In this document: positions 45,396-57,654 of the stretch, piece after piece | How the letters are laid out: each line of letters opens with the position of its first letter | Numbering within the stretch: position 1 is the stretch's first letter | Source of the DNA: Ariolimax columbianus | Taxonomy: Eukaryota; Mollusca; Gastropoda; Stylommatophora; Arionidae | Assembly: GCA_036924085.1 (NCBI GenBank) | Contig: JAVGWX010000002.1 | Span: forward strand, 89,692,441 to 89,756,440 | DNA length: 64,000 nucleotides | Direction: 5' to 3' | The notes under the pieces: model-generated | Seen by the model: the letters and a program-made list of their open reading frames with translations, nothing else | Told to the model about the DNA's origin: nothing | Databases searched by the model: none | Position numbers and translations under genes: made by a program

Positions 45396-45855
45396 TTGTC
45401 CGTCAATTCAAGTGCTGTCTCCGCAACGCAGTTGGCTACAATGACCTCCAATATCGTCTGCTTCTTGTCCTGACGGTGCACTCTGTCAGACTTTCAATGT
45501 TGCTCTCCCACTAATAGCGCTGCTCGTCTCTTGTCCGCCAACCTTCAACCTTCTCCTCCAGTATTATTTTCAATAAATTATCGTGTCTTTTTATATCACC
45601 AAAGTAATTGACATGCCTAATTAATTGTAATGTGTCAAAAGTTCTCTACGCATGGCTACTCTCCATTTCCGGCGGTCAGTGATATATTTCAAAATATCAG
45701 CCCTGCCAACCTCTGACGTGTTTATAATGGGCGCAGGATTAGCTATAATTTCAGCTCTTTCATTGCGCGGAACCGCGGATAAATGTCCTGGTATGTGCGA
45801 CAGTTATACATAAATAAATCGAAGCTGCGATGTTTTTTTTTTAAAGCAGCATGTC
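45396..45855. other. No supported feature
   Basis: 45640-45790 faintly resembles LINE 3' sequence but no motif is firm. Confidence 0.3.
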
Positions 45856-45859
45856 CTTT

Positions 45860-46330
45860 ACAGAACGTCGCTTCTTACAACCGCCACAGAACGTCGCTTC
45901 TTACAACCGCCACAGAACGTCGCTTCTTACAACCGCCACAGAACATCGCTTCTTACAACCGTCACAGAACGTCGCTTCTTACAACCGCCACAGAACATCG
46001 CTTCTTACAACCGCCACAGAACATCGCTTCTTACAACCGCCACAGAACGTCGCTTCTTACAACCGCCACAGAACGTGGCTTCTTACAACCGCCACAGAAC
46101 GTCGCTTCTTACAACCGCCACAGAACGTGGCTTCTTACAACCGCCACAGAACGTCGATTCTTACAACCGCCACAGAACGTCGCTTCTTACAACCGCCACA
46201 GAACGTCGCTTCTTACAACCGCCACAGAACGTCGCTTCTTACAACCGCCACAGAACGTCGCTTCTTACAACCGCCACAGAACGTCGCTTCTTACAACCGC
46301 CACAGAACGTGGCTTCTTACAACCGCCATC
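45860..46330. repeat. 26-bp tandem array (gaacgtcgcttcttacaacc gccaca)
   Basis: About 18 nearly identical units. The period is not a multiple of 3, so the same peptide (RRFLQPPQNVASYNRHRTSLLTTATE, in three phases) recurs every 78 bp in all forward frames. Not a gene. Confidence 0.95.
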
Positions 46331-46474
46331 TATTTGGCTGCTATAAGTTTCTTGGCAAGTGTTCAGTACGGTATGTTGCCATTAGTTTCCGTACATGGAA
46401 GAGCGAGTCCCTGAAAGAAAAACCAGTGTCTGCCCAACTGGTACTGAAAGTAAATAAGCGATAGAAACATGTAT

Positions 46475-47555
46475 AAGTAATGGCTAAAGAACCTCAACAA
46501 TGAGAAAACCACAATAGCGGAAAAATACGGAGCCATAAACAAGACTATAAGAAAGGACATGGCAAGAGCAAAGGAGAAGTGGATAATATATCAGTGCTAA
46601 AAAATTCAAGACTGCATTGTCATGAATAATGGTAGAACAGCTTACCAACTAGTTAGAAACCTGGCAAAGAAGTTTACGTCCACAATAAGAACAATTTAAG
46701 ATGAGGTAGTGAATACCATGACTGCGGAAATGGATGGACGGAATATTATTCCCAACTATACAATATGAAGTCCCCTAGAGATGCTAGAGATGTAACCCCA
46801 GCAGACCAACAAGAAAGGAAAGATAACTCTAGCATCATGCACGAAGAAGATGAGGTGGCAGTTAGATCTCTTAAAAAGGGTAAAGCGGCCGGAGAGGATA
46901 ACATATCAGGCGAACTATTAATTCTTGGAGCGACAGTGGTGATAGATTTTCTAACTAAAATCAGTAACATAATGTGGTAGACGGGAGAATGGCCCACAAG
47001 CTGGACAAAATGATTGATCATAGTGATAGGAGAATGGCCCACAATCTGGACAAAATCTTTGATCATAGTGATACTAAAGAAGAGTAGCCTCCAACAATGT
47101 CAGAACTACCGAACCGTCAGTCTGATTAGCCACACCAGTAAAGTTATGCTCAAGGTTATCCTTAACAGACTGCAGCCACGACAACATAAATTGTTCCGGA
47201 AGAACAAGCGGGTTTCAGAGCTGGTCGAAGCACAATAGAACACATTTTTAACCTGCACTTGATCAGTGAAAAATACACTCAGCACAAAGATAAATTGTAC
47301 CAGGTCTTCATTGACTTTAAAACTTCTTTTGATACGGTGGGACATGAGGCCCTATGGAAAACTCTGTGCAAGCACAAGATAGGATAGCGGCTCACCCACG
47401 TCATTGAGAAAATATATTTCGAAGCCAGCAGTGCAGTTACCTCAACGGAACCACAGGTGAATCGTTCCGCACGACAGTCGGCGTGCATCAGGGGTGTCTT
47501 CTCTCTCCGACACTATTCAATGTTTTTCTAAAGCGCATTATATCAAAAGCATCTA
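46475..47555 (+). pseudogene. RTE-like LINE, 5' part (RT fingers to palm), interrupted
   Basis: Reads RKDMARAKEKWI, then in frame 46765-46980 LKKGKAAGEDNISGELLILG. Frame 47014-47238 has IGEWPTIWTKSLIIVILKK and QNYRTVSLISHTSKVMLKVI, NRLQP. Decayed VFIDFK-type palm and HQGCLLSPTLFNVFLKRI follow. A 45-bp tandem duplication (46984-47073) and several stops break it. It continues at 50385. Confidence 0.85.
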
Positions 47556-48898
47556 CCATCAACACACGGAACAACAAAATAAAGCCCATGGTGGAAAGCC
47601 TAAGCAAAGCAATAATGCAAGCTGCCACTGAAACCATCCCAAGAGAGGCAAAGAAAAATTATAAGCCCTATTGGAATGATGAGTTGCAGAAAGCGGAAGA
47701 CGCAGTTACAAATGCTAGGAACATGGCAGAGCGAGAACAATCTATGGAGGCAAATATCGCCCTCAAAGCCGCCACGGCGAAATACAAATACACTCTAAAC
47801 CAAACAGCAAGAGAAAGCTGGAAAAACGAAACAGAAAGTCTCAACTTAGACAAAGAAGGGAACAAACTATGGAAGCTAGTCAGAGCCATGAATGACGAAA
47901 CTCCGTCAAACAAACAAATTACCATCAAGCAGGGCGAAAACCTGCTCACTGGAAAAAAAGCCGCAAACGCATTTGTTGAACACTATGCCAGAGCGAACCA
48001 CATAGATGTCCCTGCAGATAGGCATACGGACATTAATGAAGAGCAAAAGGGGCACGACAACATCAATATGGCACCAGAAGAGCATATGATGGCAAAATTA
48101 ACAATGAACGAAAGGGAAGAGGCCATGAGAACATTAAAGAAAAGGAAATCTGCCGGATAAGACGGGATAACAAACGAAATGCTGATGGGGCTGGGCCAAA
48201 TAGCAAAGAGGAAATTACTATCAGTCCTGAACCAAAACTGGAAAAGGGGTATTGTACCCCAGGCATGGAAAGACGCAGTACTTGTACCAGTACCAAAGAA
48301 AGGAAAAGACAAAACAGATCCAAATGGATACATGCCTATCAGCCTACTGAGCTGTGTCGGCAAACTGATGGAACGTATGATAAACACCAGACTGATGTGG
48401 CCTCTGGAAGAAAAACGCATACTAATTCCACAGCAAGCCGGCTTTAGACAGCACAGATCCACTGAGGACCAGGTCATCCTCATAGACCAGGAAATAGAAG
48501 ATGCCTACCAGGAACAGAAACACACAGTAGCGGTTTGGGTGGACCTGGAAAAGGCATTTGACAACGTCTGGAAAGAGGGTCTTAGAATCAAGCTAAGAAG
48601 AAGTGAAGTTTGTGGGAAAATGTACAAGTGGATCAACCACTACCTCAAAAACAGAACGGCCAGAGTCCAAGTACAAGGGCAGATGAGTAAAAATGTGACA
48701 CTCGAGCAGGGAGTACCCCAAGGGGGAGTACTGTCACCCACACTCTTCCTGGTGTATATAAATGACATTACAGAGAATATACCAAGAAGAGTTCATAGCT
48801 CAATGTTTGCAGACGATCTGGCTATGTGGACCTCTGAAAAGAATCTCACCATAGCAAGAAATCGGATGCAGCAGGCCCTAACATCGCTGGAAGAGTAG
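47556..48898 (+). pseudogene. Reverse transcriptase of the nested I-like LINE
   Basis: Two frames, 47483-48160 and 48179-48898, are the same reading frame split by a nonsense change (aaa to taa at about 48158, in the KKRKSAG region). RT motifs: NGYMPISLLSCVGKL, QQAGFRQHRSTEDQ, VDLEKAFDNVWK, QGVPQGGVLSP, FADDLAMW. A second nonsense change (tgg to tag) after LEE ends it near 48898. The catalytic Asp residues remain. Confidence 0.88.
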
Positions 48899-50383
48899 GC
48901 GAACTCATGGCTGGTCAAAATAAACAATGAAAAAACCACATGTACAATATTCTCGCTATCAATCAAACTCAAAAACACCAAATTAAAGCTAAACGGCAAA
49001 TACCTGCAGCCAAAAAACAACCCAAACTACCTGGGAGTCACATTTGATCGGCGCATGACATGGAAAAGTCAAATCGAGAGAAACCGAATGAGAGCCAGAG
49101 AAAGAATTGCAATCATGAGGAAACTTGCTGGCACAAGCTGGGGAGCAGACGAAAGTATACTAAAGAAACTGTACACTGGAAGAGTGAGACCAGTTCTCGA
49201 GTATGGCATTGCGGCATGGACAACAGCAGCAAAGACGAACTTCGATAAAGTTAGCAAACTCCAAAACCAAGCCATGAGAGTTATAACAGGAGGCATGAAG
49301 TCAACGCCAATTGTAGAACTTGAAAAGATTACAAAACTGCAATCCATGCCCGACAGAAGAGACTGCAGAGCCCAGCTGCAGTCAGAGAAACTCAAAAGAC
49401 TGACTGACCATCCAATGCACCAGAGACTTAACAATTTCGGAAATGGGAAACTAAAGCGAAGAAACTTTGCAGAAATAGCCAAAGCAAAGATGCACGAAAA
49501 CCCTATGAACGCACTAACACCAAAGCCCATCCCTACTGTACGAAAACCTACCTGGAGGCAGCATATATTTCCAGAGGTGGTAGAAAATATACCAGGTATT
49601 GGAAACAAAAACTGCCAGTCTGAAAAAGAAAGAAGAGATGCTACCCTGAGTCACATAACGGAAAACTACCCAAGCATGGACTGGACCCATGCATACATCG
49701 ACGGTTCCGTAACAAATACAACACAACACGGAGCGGCAGGAGCATTTCTGAACCTACCAAATGGCAGACAAATAACACTGTCATTCGCTACTGGAAGCCA
49801 GACAAATACTGAACTTAATGATTTAAGAGCAGTACTCTGTCAACTATGCCAGCAGGCCGCACCAAAAAGGGTAGTGGTGCAGTGGGTTCCATCTCACTGC
49901 AACATCCAAGGCAACGAGGAGGCAGACAGACTGGCAAAAGAAGGTGCAAAACTACCACAACCTGATACTAGTATGACATACGAAGAGTCAAAACGGCTTA
50001 TTAGAGCTAGATACATGACCAAATGGGAAACCGAACATACTGGCTACACCAAAAACGATGCCTATTACCAGTTGAACAGAAGAGAGCAGGTCGTGGTCTT
50101 CAGACTTTGCACTGGCCACAACAGACTGAGGTACCACCTATTCAACAAATTGAAGATAGGTGGTACCGACGAATGCCTGTGTGGTACCGGGAAAATGACC
50201 GCTGAGCATTTTCTGCAAAACTGCCCGACATACGAGGATCAGAGAGAGCAGATGTGGCCATCACTAGTGGCAACACTAGACAAGCTCTATGGCAGTGTCA
50301 ACAGCCTCAGGATGACGGCTGCTTTTTTTCGAAAAAATAATGGTTACTGTCTGACTGCGTACGAAGAAGAAGAAGAAGAATGA
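48899..50383 (+). pseudogene. RT thumb, RNase H (deleted) and CCHC of the nested I-like LINE
   Basis: Frame 49055-50383 (442 codons) carries VRPVLEYGIAAW, the RNase H start AYIDGS, then a 44-residue in-frame deletion after SFATG relative to the 4-8 kb copy. The deletion removes the second and third catalytic acidic residues (the E of FRAEAEAL and D of LLTDAL). WVPSHCNIQGNEEADRLAKE and the C-x-C...H-x4-C end remain (DECLCGTGKMTAEHFLQNC). RNase H cannot be active as it stands. Confidence 0.85.
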
Positions 50384-50384
50384 A

Positions 50385-51230
50385 CATCTAGGGATGGTCA
50401 GTATAGATGGACGCATACTCTCTAAACTTCTGTTTGCCGACGACATTACCAGTCTGGCTGGAACAGAACCTGAACTTGCAAGGCTAGTCGCAAACCTGGA
50501 CCATGCTGCCCAGAATTTTTGGATGGAAATCTGTGCAGAGAAGAGTAAGATTATGGCTAATGCCCCAAAGGGTATTTAAAACCCGATTATGGTCAAAGGT
50601 CAACCTCTGGAAAGTGTTACGCACTTCAAATATCTGGGAACAGAAATTGATGCGGAGGGGTCTAGAGCGAAGATCCAGTCAAGAACAGCGATGGTCGCCC
50701 TTACTAGACTTCGAATAATCTGGAATGATAAGAACATTAGCCTTAAATCAAAGCTGACTTTAATATATACAATGGTCACCTCGGTATACCTCTACGCGTG
50801 TGAGACTTGGACTCTGACGGCTGCACTAGAACGTAACATTTGCGCAATGGAAATGAGATGCTTGCGAAGAATTCTTAGTATTTTATATTTGGATCGTGTT
50901 ACAAACGAGTGTTCTTGAAATTGTTAGGAAGGCGTTAGGTCAATATAATAATATAATGACTATAGTGAAAACATGGACATTGACAAGGTATGGATATATA
51001 TCCCGATCGGCGGGGCTGTACAAGATCGTCCTGCAAGGCACTGTGCCTGGGAAGCGTGGGAGAGGGAGACCAAAAAAAGAGATGGGAGGACAATATAAAA
51101 GAGTGGACGGGAAGGTCTATAGCTGAAACTAATACCCTGACGAATAATCGAGCCGTATAGCGGGAACTGGTTCGACAAACTGCAGTAACGATGCCTCAAC
51201 GACCTCCTAGGTTACGGGCCTGATGATGAT
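50385..51230 (+). pseudogene. RTE-like LINE, 3' part after the nested insertion
   Basis: Frame 50394-50579 gives SIDGRILSKLLFADDITSLA (RT catalytic FADD) and AEKSKIM. Frame 50589-50918 gives VTHFKYLGTEIDAEGSRAKI, TMVTSVYLYACETWTLTAAL, EMRCLRRILSILYLDRVTNE. A later frame gives RSAGLYKIVLQGTVPGKRGR, GRPKKEMGGQ. The order continues the 46.5-47.55 kb part, proving the nesting. The 3' end is cgatgcctcaacgacctcct then gatgatgatga. Confidence 0.88.
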
Positions 51231-51765
51231 GAAAGGACCTCATCAGAACAATAACAAAAGGAAACCCACATTACCGCCGCAAAGTTTTGGTCAATGTCGA
51301 AGAACAATCCAAAACAATAAACGCAAAACAACTTAAAACAAGCCATAATGTGAAACAGCGATGCAATCCGTTTTCAGACGACAATCATTACCACGATGTG
51401 AGTGCCCAGGAACACGTGTGTCACAGTATGCCAGTTATGAACATACAAAAAGAAAAAAATGGTTATTCTGTTTGCAGTAACATGGATACAACTTAATAGG
51501 TGTACATGTAGTAAGCATTTGAATAAAAAGAAAACAAAATCCATGTAAAACTAAGAGAATCGAGTCAAAGACAAAAACAAACCACGAAAAACACAAACAA
51601 ATAGCAAAACAGACAGAAACAATTGCGGATACGCATGAAGACAATTATATTAGTCCGAGAGTTATATTTACATCAGGTTGAGTGAGTTTTCTACTTGAAC
51701 TTGGCAGTCTGTCAATCTTTATTCCTGACCAACAATGCTGCTATGAGATGGAATGAACTAAAATG
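51231..51765. other. No supported feature
   Basis: AT-rich, unassigned. Confidence 0.4.
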
Positions 51766-51769
51766 CTTC

Positions 51770-52195
51770 AGTAAAGTGATACAGAAATCATATACAATGA
51801 CGCAAAAGCAGCCACTAGGGCAAAGTACAGTGCAAAATGGAAAAAGACTATCCTAGCCACATATAAAATCATGCGTTCCACAAACTCTCCAGGCGAGACC
51901 AGGTAATGATTATCCGGCTACGCACAGAATACAACAGACTGAGATGTCATCTGTGCACTAAGTTCAAGATTGGCACTTCGTACCTTTGTGTCTTCGGCAT
52001 GGCCCCAAATGACAACACAACATATTCTGCAATTATGCCCACTGTATACCGAAAAAAGAAGTAGCATTTGGCAACAGCCAGTGTCCTACCACGAGAAGCC
52101 GTACAGAAGTGCACGAAGCCTCAAGTCGACGGCTGCCTTCGTTAGAGTTATTGAAGTCGAGATCTGAAGACGAACGAGGAAGAAGAAGATGAAGT
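51770..52195 (+). pseudogene. I-like LINE 3' relic with GAA-rich tail
   Basis: Frames give AKWKKTILATYK, VMIIRLRTEYNRLRCHLCTK, FKIGTS, HILQLCPLYTEKRSSIWQQP, RSLKSTAAFVRVIEVEI stop, then gaggaagaagaagatgaag. Corresponds to the post-RNase H end. One C of the knuckle is missing or shifted. Confidence 0.75.
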
Positions 52196-52319
52196 ATCAC
52201 GGCTCTCTTGAACCGGTGATAAACAGTTTACAATAGCGTAACATGCTGACCAAGGATTATAACTCAGTCCATCTCTCCATCCCAAGTGTTCACTTAAAAT
52301 CGAATGGCCACTACAACTT

Positions 52320-52885
52320 CTCTTCATGTCCGTCTTCTGTCAGGCATGCGGACTACAAACCTGGTCTCTATGCATTTTCTAAATTTTAGAGTTGCTTGTT
52401 TGTCCATCGTTTTCGCAGAGGACCACATTGTCATATGGGTCCATAGGTAGCTCATCAAACCAATTCGAGCCCGAACGTGTTTGTCACACTGAAGGCAGAG
52501 AAACACTGTCTGACCGTTTGACGGAAGCTACTCGTCTCTTACCTTTCATGTCTGTCGTCTCCGTGCAGTTTCCTTGATTCTTAACTGTATTATTTATATG
52601 TGTCGTGCCAGAAGAGATTTGACTACGCAGAGCGATCAGCAGCAATGTTCTTCCAGTTATCAGGGTCAATGTCGCAGTTCTTCAGTGAGGCGTTCACAGT
52701 GTCTTTATAACGTTTTATTTGGCCACCGCAAGCTCGCTTGCCTGACTCAAGTTCGCCATAGAATATTTTCTTTGGAAGTCGCCCATTTGACATTCGGGCA
52801 ACATGGCCAGTCCATCTAAGCTGCGATTTGTACATCCTGTTTAACGATATTGAACATATATTTCTACCCATGTTTAAATGCACTA
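52320..52885 (-). pseudogene. LINE C-terminal relic with C2H2-like end
   Basis: An 86-residue minus frame (52623-52883) gives YKSQLRWTGHVARMSNGRLP, KKIFYGELESGKRACGGQIK, RYKDTVNASLKNCDIDP. A later frame (52324-52506) gives FLCLQCDKHVRARIGLMSYL, an FxCxxC...R-RIGL-SH-like zinc finger typical of this LINE type's C-terminus (final His decayed). Confidence 0.8.
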
Positions 52886-53735
52886 ATTTCTACAATCTTC
52901 CGAACTAATAACAGCAAGATTAAGTTGACATGAATAGCAGTCAGCAATTAACGTAACTATCTAAGATGTAATTCCATTTCTATGTGTCCATTACACCACG
53001 GCCTCTCAATTCTGAGCGACCGTATCATGTTTGTTCTCTGTGTGAGATTCGATCCAGTCTTACTTGAAACGTTAACGCCTCTTCCATTACAGGGGATCAT
53101 CATAGATTAACATCGATTATTTCACACAATTATCGATGTTATAATCTTGGCATTGCTTAACTACGATATCGATTTGTCCTTTCTTGATGTTTGATAATGA
53201 ATCCTCATTGATTATTCCAGTAATATTTTGTACACAAAAAGATTTTACTTCGTCTGTTACTCCAGGGATTCTTAACTTTTGAATTATCTTCTAAATGTTC
53301 CTTTGATCATTTGATCATTTTCGTAAATTTAAAAAATGAAAAAAAATATCTCTGAATCATGTAATAGGCACCCTAGTGGTGCTCGGGTTGAATAACATAG
53401 AGGTGAGCCACTGTAACTTTCGAATACTATCGTAAATGGTTTTTAAAGGACTGTGTATTATTCTATCAACCTCATTGTGTAAAAATCATTTGTTTTTATA
53501 TCTACATTGCAGATATTCAGGTACGGACTTGTTAGTCTTGATAGTATCTGTAGTTGTAGCTCTTTGCTTCGCTTAGAGCAAAAACGTGAACATTCAAACA
53601 CACTGCTGGGAATTATAGTGTAGGGAATAAAGGTTGCTTAGCTCTGAGGCCACCACACGCTGACATCATTGTGATGTAACATATCTTTTGCACGGCGTCG
53701 CTCTCATTCATAACAGCCTGCTTGCAGGAGGAAGA
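52886..53735. other. No supported feature
   Basis: AT-rich, unassigned. Confidence 0.4.
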
Positions 53736-53739
53736 CTAA

Positions 53740-54085
53740 CGTCTGGTCAGGCACAACATACTGATCAGACATATTAGTCAGGGTCAGGAAAAATTATACT
53801 GCCCAGACCACCACCTCGACTTCCTGGTAGTCATCCCTGTCAACGGACTGTTTTCATGGCAGCCTGGCTAACGAGGTGCTGGATCAAAGCGATCCCTTTA
53901 GTATCGAGCGACAAGCAGATGAAGCAAAGCATAGCACAACCGCCTGGATTTCTCCGGTCTACCTTCATCAGCACGATCGGAATATGACAAAAATAACGCC
54001 AACAGGCAGTTAACGTCCTTTTCAGTGCGCACAAAAAAAAGGAAACCTACCCAAGGTGGACACTCAACAAGAACATCACAACAGC
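53740..54085 (+). mobile_element. Family C dispersed element
   Basis: ggtcaggcacaacatactga, agtcagggtcaggaaaa, ggcagcctggctaacgaggt, gaagcaaagcatagcacaac, cgtccttttcagtgcgcac, tail aggtggacactcaacaagaa. This tail is very close to the 27-bp array unit (gtggacattcaacaacaac). Confidence 0.82.
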
Positions 54086-54685
54086 CTGTCTGTAGTAATG
54101 CCAGCGCATAGCCTCACATCCCCACACCCAACCCCTCCCATCCACGCTCCATAATTAACTTCAGTGTTACTTTGACTGTATCCTCCAGCTGTTAAAACCG
54201 AATCACCGCTCGACGATCAACTCTGGACGGATTCTGTATCACACCCGCAATGTTTTCAATAGTCTGCTGAGGAAACGATGAGTCGAAGGATAATGCAATT
54301 TTGTAAACTTGACGTATGGTATGTGCTGTATACACCAGAAGCAACGTCATCGTGCGCATCGTACGTATATTCACTTGGTGCAGTTAGGTCCGGTTTCATA
54401 TGAACACGCCTCGTTCATGTCTCGCAACCATAGGCTGGCACATGTACCACCCACTGTACTGGCTAATTTGTGAATATTTTTACTCGTTTGCCTTACTGCT
54501 CTTCCATCCCGGCGTCGCAGATAAATGGAATGGGTAGATTTCTTCCTATCGCCCGGTGGCCCTTAAAGTTCTTTAGGCATTTTTCTTTATGGTCCATAGA
54601 ACCGCGAAGTCAACAAAACCAATGATAAATGGTTGCTTCTCTTATTTTATATGTAACTTTTATATTTATTATTATTTTTTTTTAC
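54086..54685. other. No supported feature
   Basis: Unassigned. Confidence 0.35.
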
Positions 54686-54689
54686 GTTC

Positions 54690-54926
54690 GCTCTATTTCT
54701 CTATTACCCAAGGCTATGTGCGTTGCACTGTGGTGGTTTTTTATTTTGCACCTGTCGTCCCAGTGCATCCGATTTCAGTATGCATTTTAACTAAGGGTCT
54801 GCTTCCTCCTGAATTTTCTAAAGGTTTTCTTCCCCGGGGAACAGGCCTTTGCTGTGATGGGGATCGAACCCAGTACGTTCGGGTTGTGAGCCGTGTCACT
54901 TAACCACTAGCCCACGCCGTCCCCAT
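54690..54926 (-). mobile_element. tRNA-derived SINE, family D, best copy
   Basis: Minus-strand head ggggacggcgtgggctagtg, gttaagtgacacggctcaca; B box ggttcgatcccc; body ccccggggaagaaaaccttt, agaaaattcaggaggaagca; end accaccacagtgcaacgcac then an A/T-rich tail. A box gggctagtggtt. Confidence 0.82.
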
Positions 54927-55655
54927 ATTCATTATGATATTGGAATTAATTTTTAGTATGTTATGTATGAATGGAGGAGTGTCTAAAATGTTATGTTAGT
55001 ATGCAAAAAGTAGAAACTGTTGTAGTGTGCACCTGCTGCAATAAAAGCTCAACTCATCGGGAGCAGTGCACATCGAATGTGCATCTCCAATCGTCGTTTA
55101 CACTAGTGTCACTAGACCTACGAACATCGTCAACTGACCCGCCCATCAACGATTCGATTGCCGTGGTATAGATCTACCTCATAGTTATCAGGCCCTATCT
55201 CAATATCTGATTGATTATCATCGAAATCAAAGTCTAGCTTGTCAAGTAGATGGAGCAGATCCCGTCCTGAAGGTTCCTCGCGTGCTCACTGTCAGATAAA
55301 TCGCTCATTTTTTGTGTGAACATGCACTGGTTGTAACTTCCAGCTTGTTTTCGATACCTTATCAACACTTCCTCCTTGCAAGCTAATTAAAAACAGAAGG
55401 CAACGATAGGCGTAGTAACCGAGAAACGAACGCAATGAGAACAAGCGGTTTTCAGTGGTATAGAATTTGGGACCGGTAGCGGGTACCAGCGGTTTAGGAC
55501 TTTGCGGTTTATTTAAAATGTTGTTAGGTGGAACTTCCAGAGTGTGCTGGAGAGCCCCTTGATCCATCGACGTTGGCCAATTGGAGTTTGGTCAGGATAC
55601 TTGCATTTGATATGCTTTTGCTGCACGCCGAGCATGACAGATCCTGTAAAAATGT
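54927..55655. other. No supported feature
   Basis: Unassigned. Confidence 0.35.
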
Positions 55656-55659
55656 CCAA

Positions 55660-55870
55660 ACCACTTTATTCGCTGGGCTTTAGTTCAGGCGCTAACTGAG
55701 TTGCCCACACTATCTGCCCGAGCCTGGTGTTGAGGATTCGGTAACGGATTGTCTTTCCGGCTGCACTTCTCACACAGCGCATCTCACAGCTCTGGATCTT
55801 GCCATTGTGGTTTTTCTTGTAAAGTTCCGTGATTGGCGTTGGTAACACAATGCAACATCTCTTAGTTTAA
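55660..55870 (-). pseudogene. Probable LINE C-terminal fragment
   Basis: Minus frame: ITELYKKNHNGKIQSCEMRC, VRSAAGKTIRYRILNTRLG, resembling the KLQ-AEMR-LR-IAG-T--DRIRN block. Only this one block is visible, so the call is weak. Confidence 0.4.
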
Positions 55871-56485
55871 TGAAGAATCATGCGGTGTTTCAGCATCAGT
55901 GCAATTTGATAATGAACACTGTGCGCCTTGTGAATTCTTTAGGCGATCTCTATGCTCACTCTGCCATCATCAGTAAACATACTGCCTGCGTATTTGAAGT
56001 ACACTGACGTTTGTTACCGCTATATAATTGCTCTGCATTTCTTTACTCCATATCGCCATACTCCTGTATTTCACATTTGAATGTACCAAAACAAAGAAAA
56101 ACTGTGTTATTAAAGATTTGAACGCATGTCCTCGTGGTAAGAAGGCAGACATTCAAACAGCTCGACCAATCACAGCCATAAAATGATTATTTTTGTTTCT
56201 TGCGCTTTCGAAATCAGAAGGCGATTGGAGGTCCATCACACTTTGGACTTTTGCAATATATTCTACCATAGAGAGGTCAATGGAGATGCAGGCAATGAAT
56301 GAAATAACAGTAGCGAGCGACTTCTCTATTTAACTCCATCGATTTGTTTCTAATTTTTAAATAGATCCCGCTGAAGAAATGTTCACATCATCTCTGAATA
56401 ACAAATGTATTTATTTATCACGTTCTGTTCGGGGATTCGTATTTTTAACATTGCCAAAAATCAACTAGAATTATTTCCCTTTAAT
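55871..56485. other. No supported feature
   Basis: Unassigned. Confidence 0.35.
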
Positions 56486-56489
56486 TTAT

Positions 56490-56895
56490 TTCTTACTGCT
56501 ATCACTGTACTATCAGTGCCAGAATTGGAAATTAACACAGATAAAAGAAACATCTTAAGACAGAGATGAAATCGCTGCGCAGAATGCTTGAAGTAACAAA
56601 AATGGACTGAATCAGATATTACGAAGATATTAGGAGACAAGTAGGTAACACCAGTACTAGACCTCACCAAGAGACAGCAAACCAAATGGTTCGGCCAGAA
56701 GACACATAACACCAGATAGTATCCCTCAGAAAGTAATGTAATGCTATACAGATACAATGGCTAAATAGCCAAAAGCCGACCACACATAAGATGGATAGTA
56801 GAAAAAAGAAAATCAGTAAAGCTCTCCGTGTAGGAAGCCCATACTAGGGCCTGGTCAAGAAACCTCTTCTTAATCTGACGCTGAAAGACACAAGT
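56490..56895 (+). pseudogene. LINE C-terminal relic
   Basis: Plus-strand frames: DRKRNILRQR, VTKMD-like KQKWTESDITKILG, LDLTKRQQTKWFGQ, KSRPHIRWIVEKRKSVK, AHTRAWSRN. The order (E-KVLR / DRIRN-DI-KELG / I-KRQLKWFGH / GRPR-RW-D) matches a common LINE end; stops throughout. Confidence 0.55.
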
Positions 56896-57654
56896 AGGAA
56901 AGAAAGCAAAGAGAAGAAACAGCAAGATGTGTTTTCTGAAGAGTTGTTCACGAAAACTTACTCAAAAACGTGTTGTGAAATTTACTGCTTTTAATTGTTA
57001 TATTGAAAGGTAAGCGTGGGTCCATCTAGGGAGACGGTACGTAACAGGATGTTTACTGGAAAGCAAGTTCGAGAAATAGTTGATGCTAAAGAATCAGATA
57101 GAGATTTCAATTTGTCTGTTTCTGATGAATCCGATGTGCCTAGCTGTAATGTAGCAGTGATGATGTAAGCGAACGGTCAGAACAAGAGGCAAGTCAACAT
57201 CCTTTAGTATTAGATTTCAATGTGTGGTATGTGTGACATTTAGGCCATTATATTATTAATTAATACATTATGCATGTGGTATTTCATCTACCAATAAATA
57301 TTTGGATATTGTAAAAATTTGAACACTTTCGTAAACTGAAAACATATACCACTTAGCCTGGAATACAATTTTGGGGAGTCAAGTTTTACATTTTTTGTTG
57401 TTTTCTTTACTCACTCTTTGCTTCATACATATATAATCCTACAATATTATGGTCTGCTAATAACGTTTTCTTCTTGTGATATCAGTTCACTATAAGTTGA
57501 TATATTGTGATATGTTTAATTTAAAGCAAGATACGAGTTATAGAGGTTTCAAATTGTTGATATCATCTCGGCATCCTCTTCTTTCTTACCTCACACCCTG
57601 TTTCATTTAACCCTGTCCAACAATCACAGTCTTACACAGCTTTCATACAGGTAC
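56896..57654. other. No supported feature
   Basis: A short acidic frame near 57050-57170 (REIVDAKESDRDFNLS) is unassigned. The rest is AT-rich. Confidence 0.3.

Larger units (their letters stand above)
47556..50384 (+). mobile_element. I-like LINE copy nested inside the RTE-like element
   Basis: 5'-truncated: it begins in the linker between endonuclease and RT (equivalent to about residue 327 of the 4-8 kb copy) and ends in a GAA tail (50362-50380). The flanking RTE sequence resumes immediately. A short shared catcta (47550-47555 and 50385-50390) may be part of the target duplication; the longer match is imperfect. Confidence 0.88.

Noticed and set aside
56995..57180. Start of a piggyBac-like transposase (acidic frame REIVDAKESDRDFNLS)
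   Set aside because: Too short, no DDD core downstream, no TTAA-flanked inverted repeats seen.
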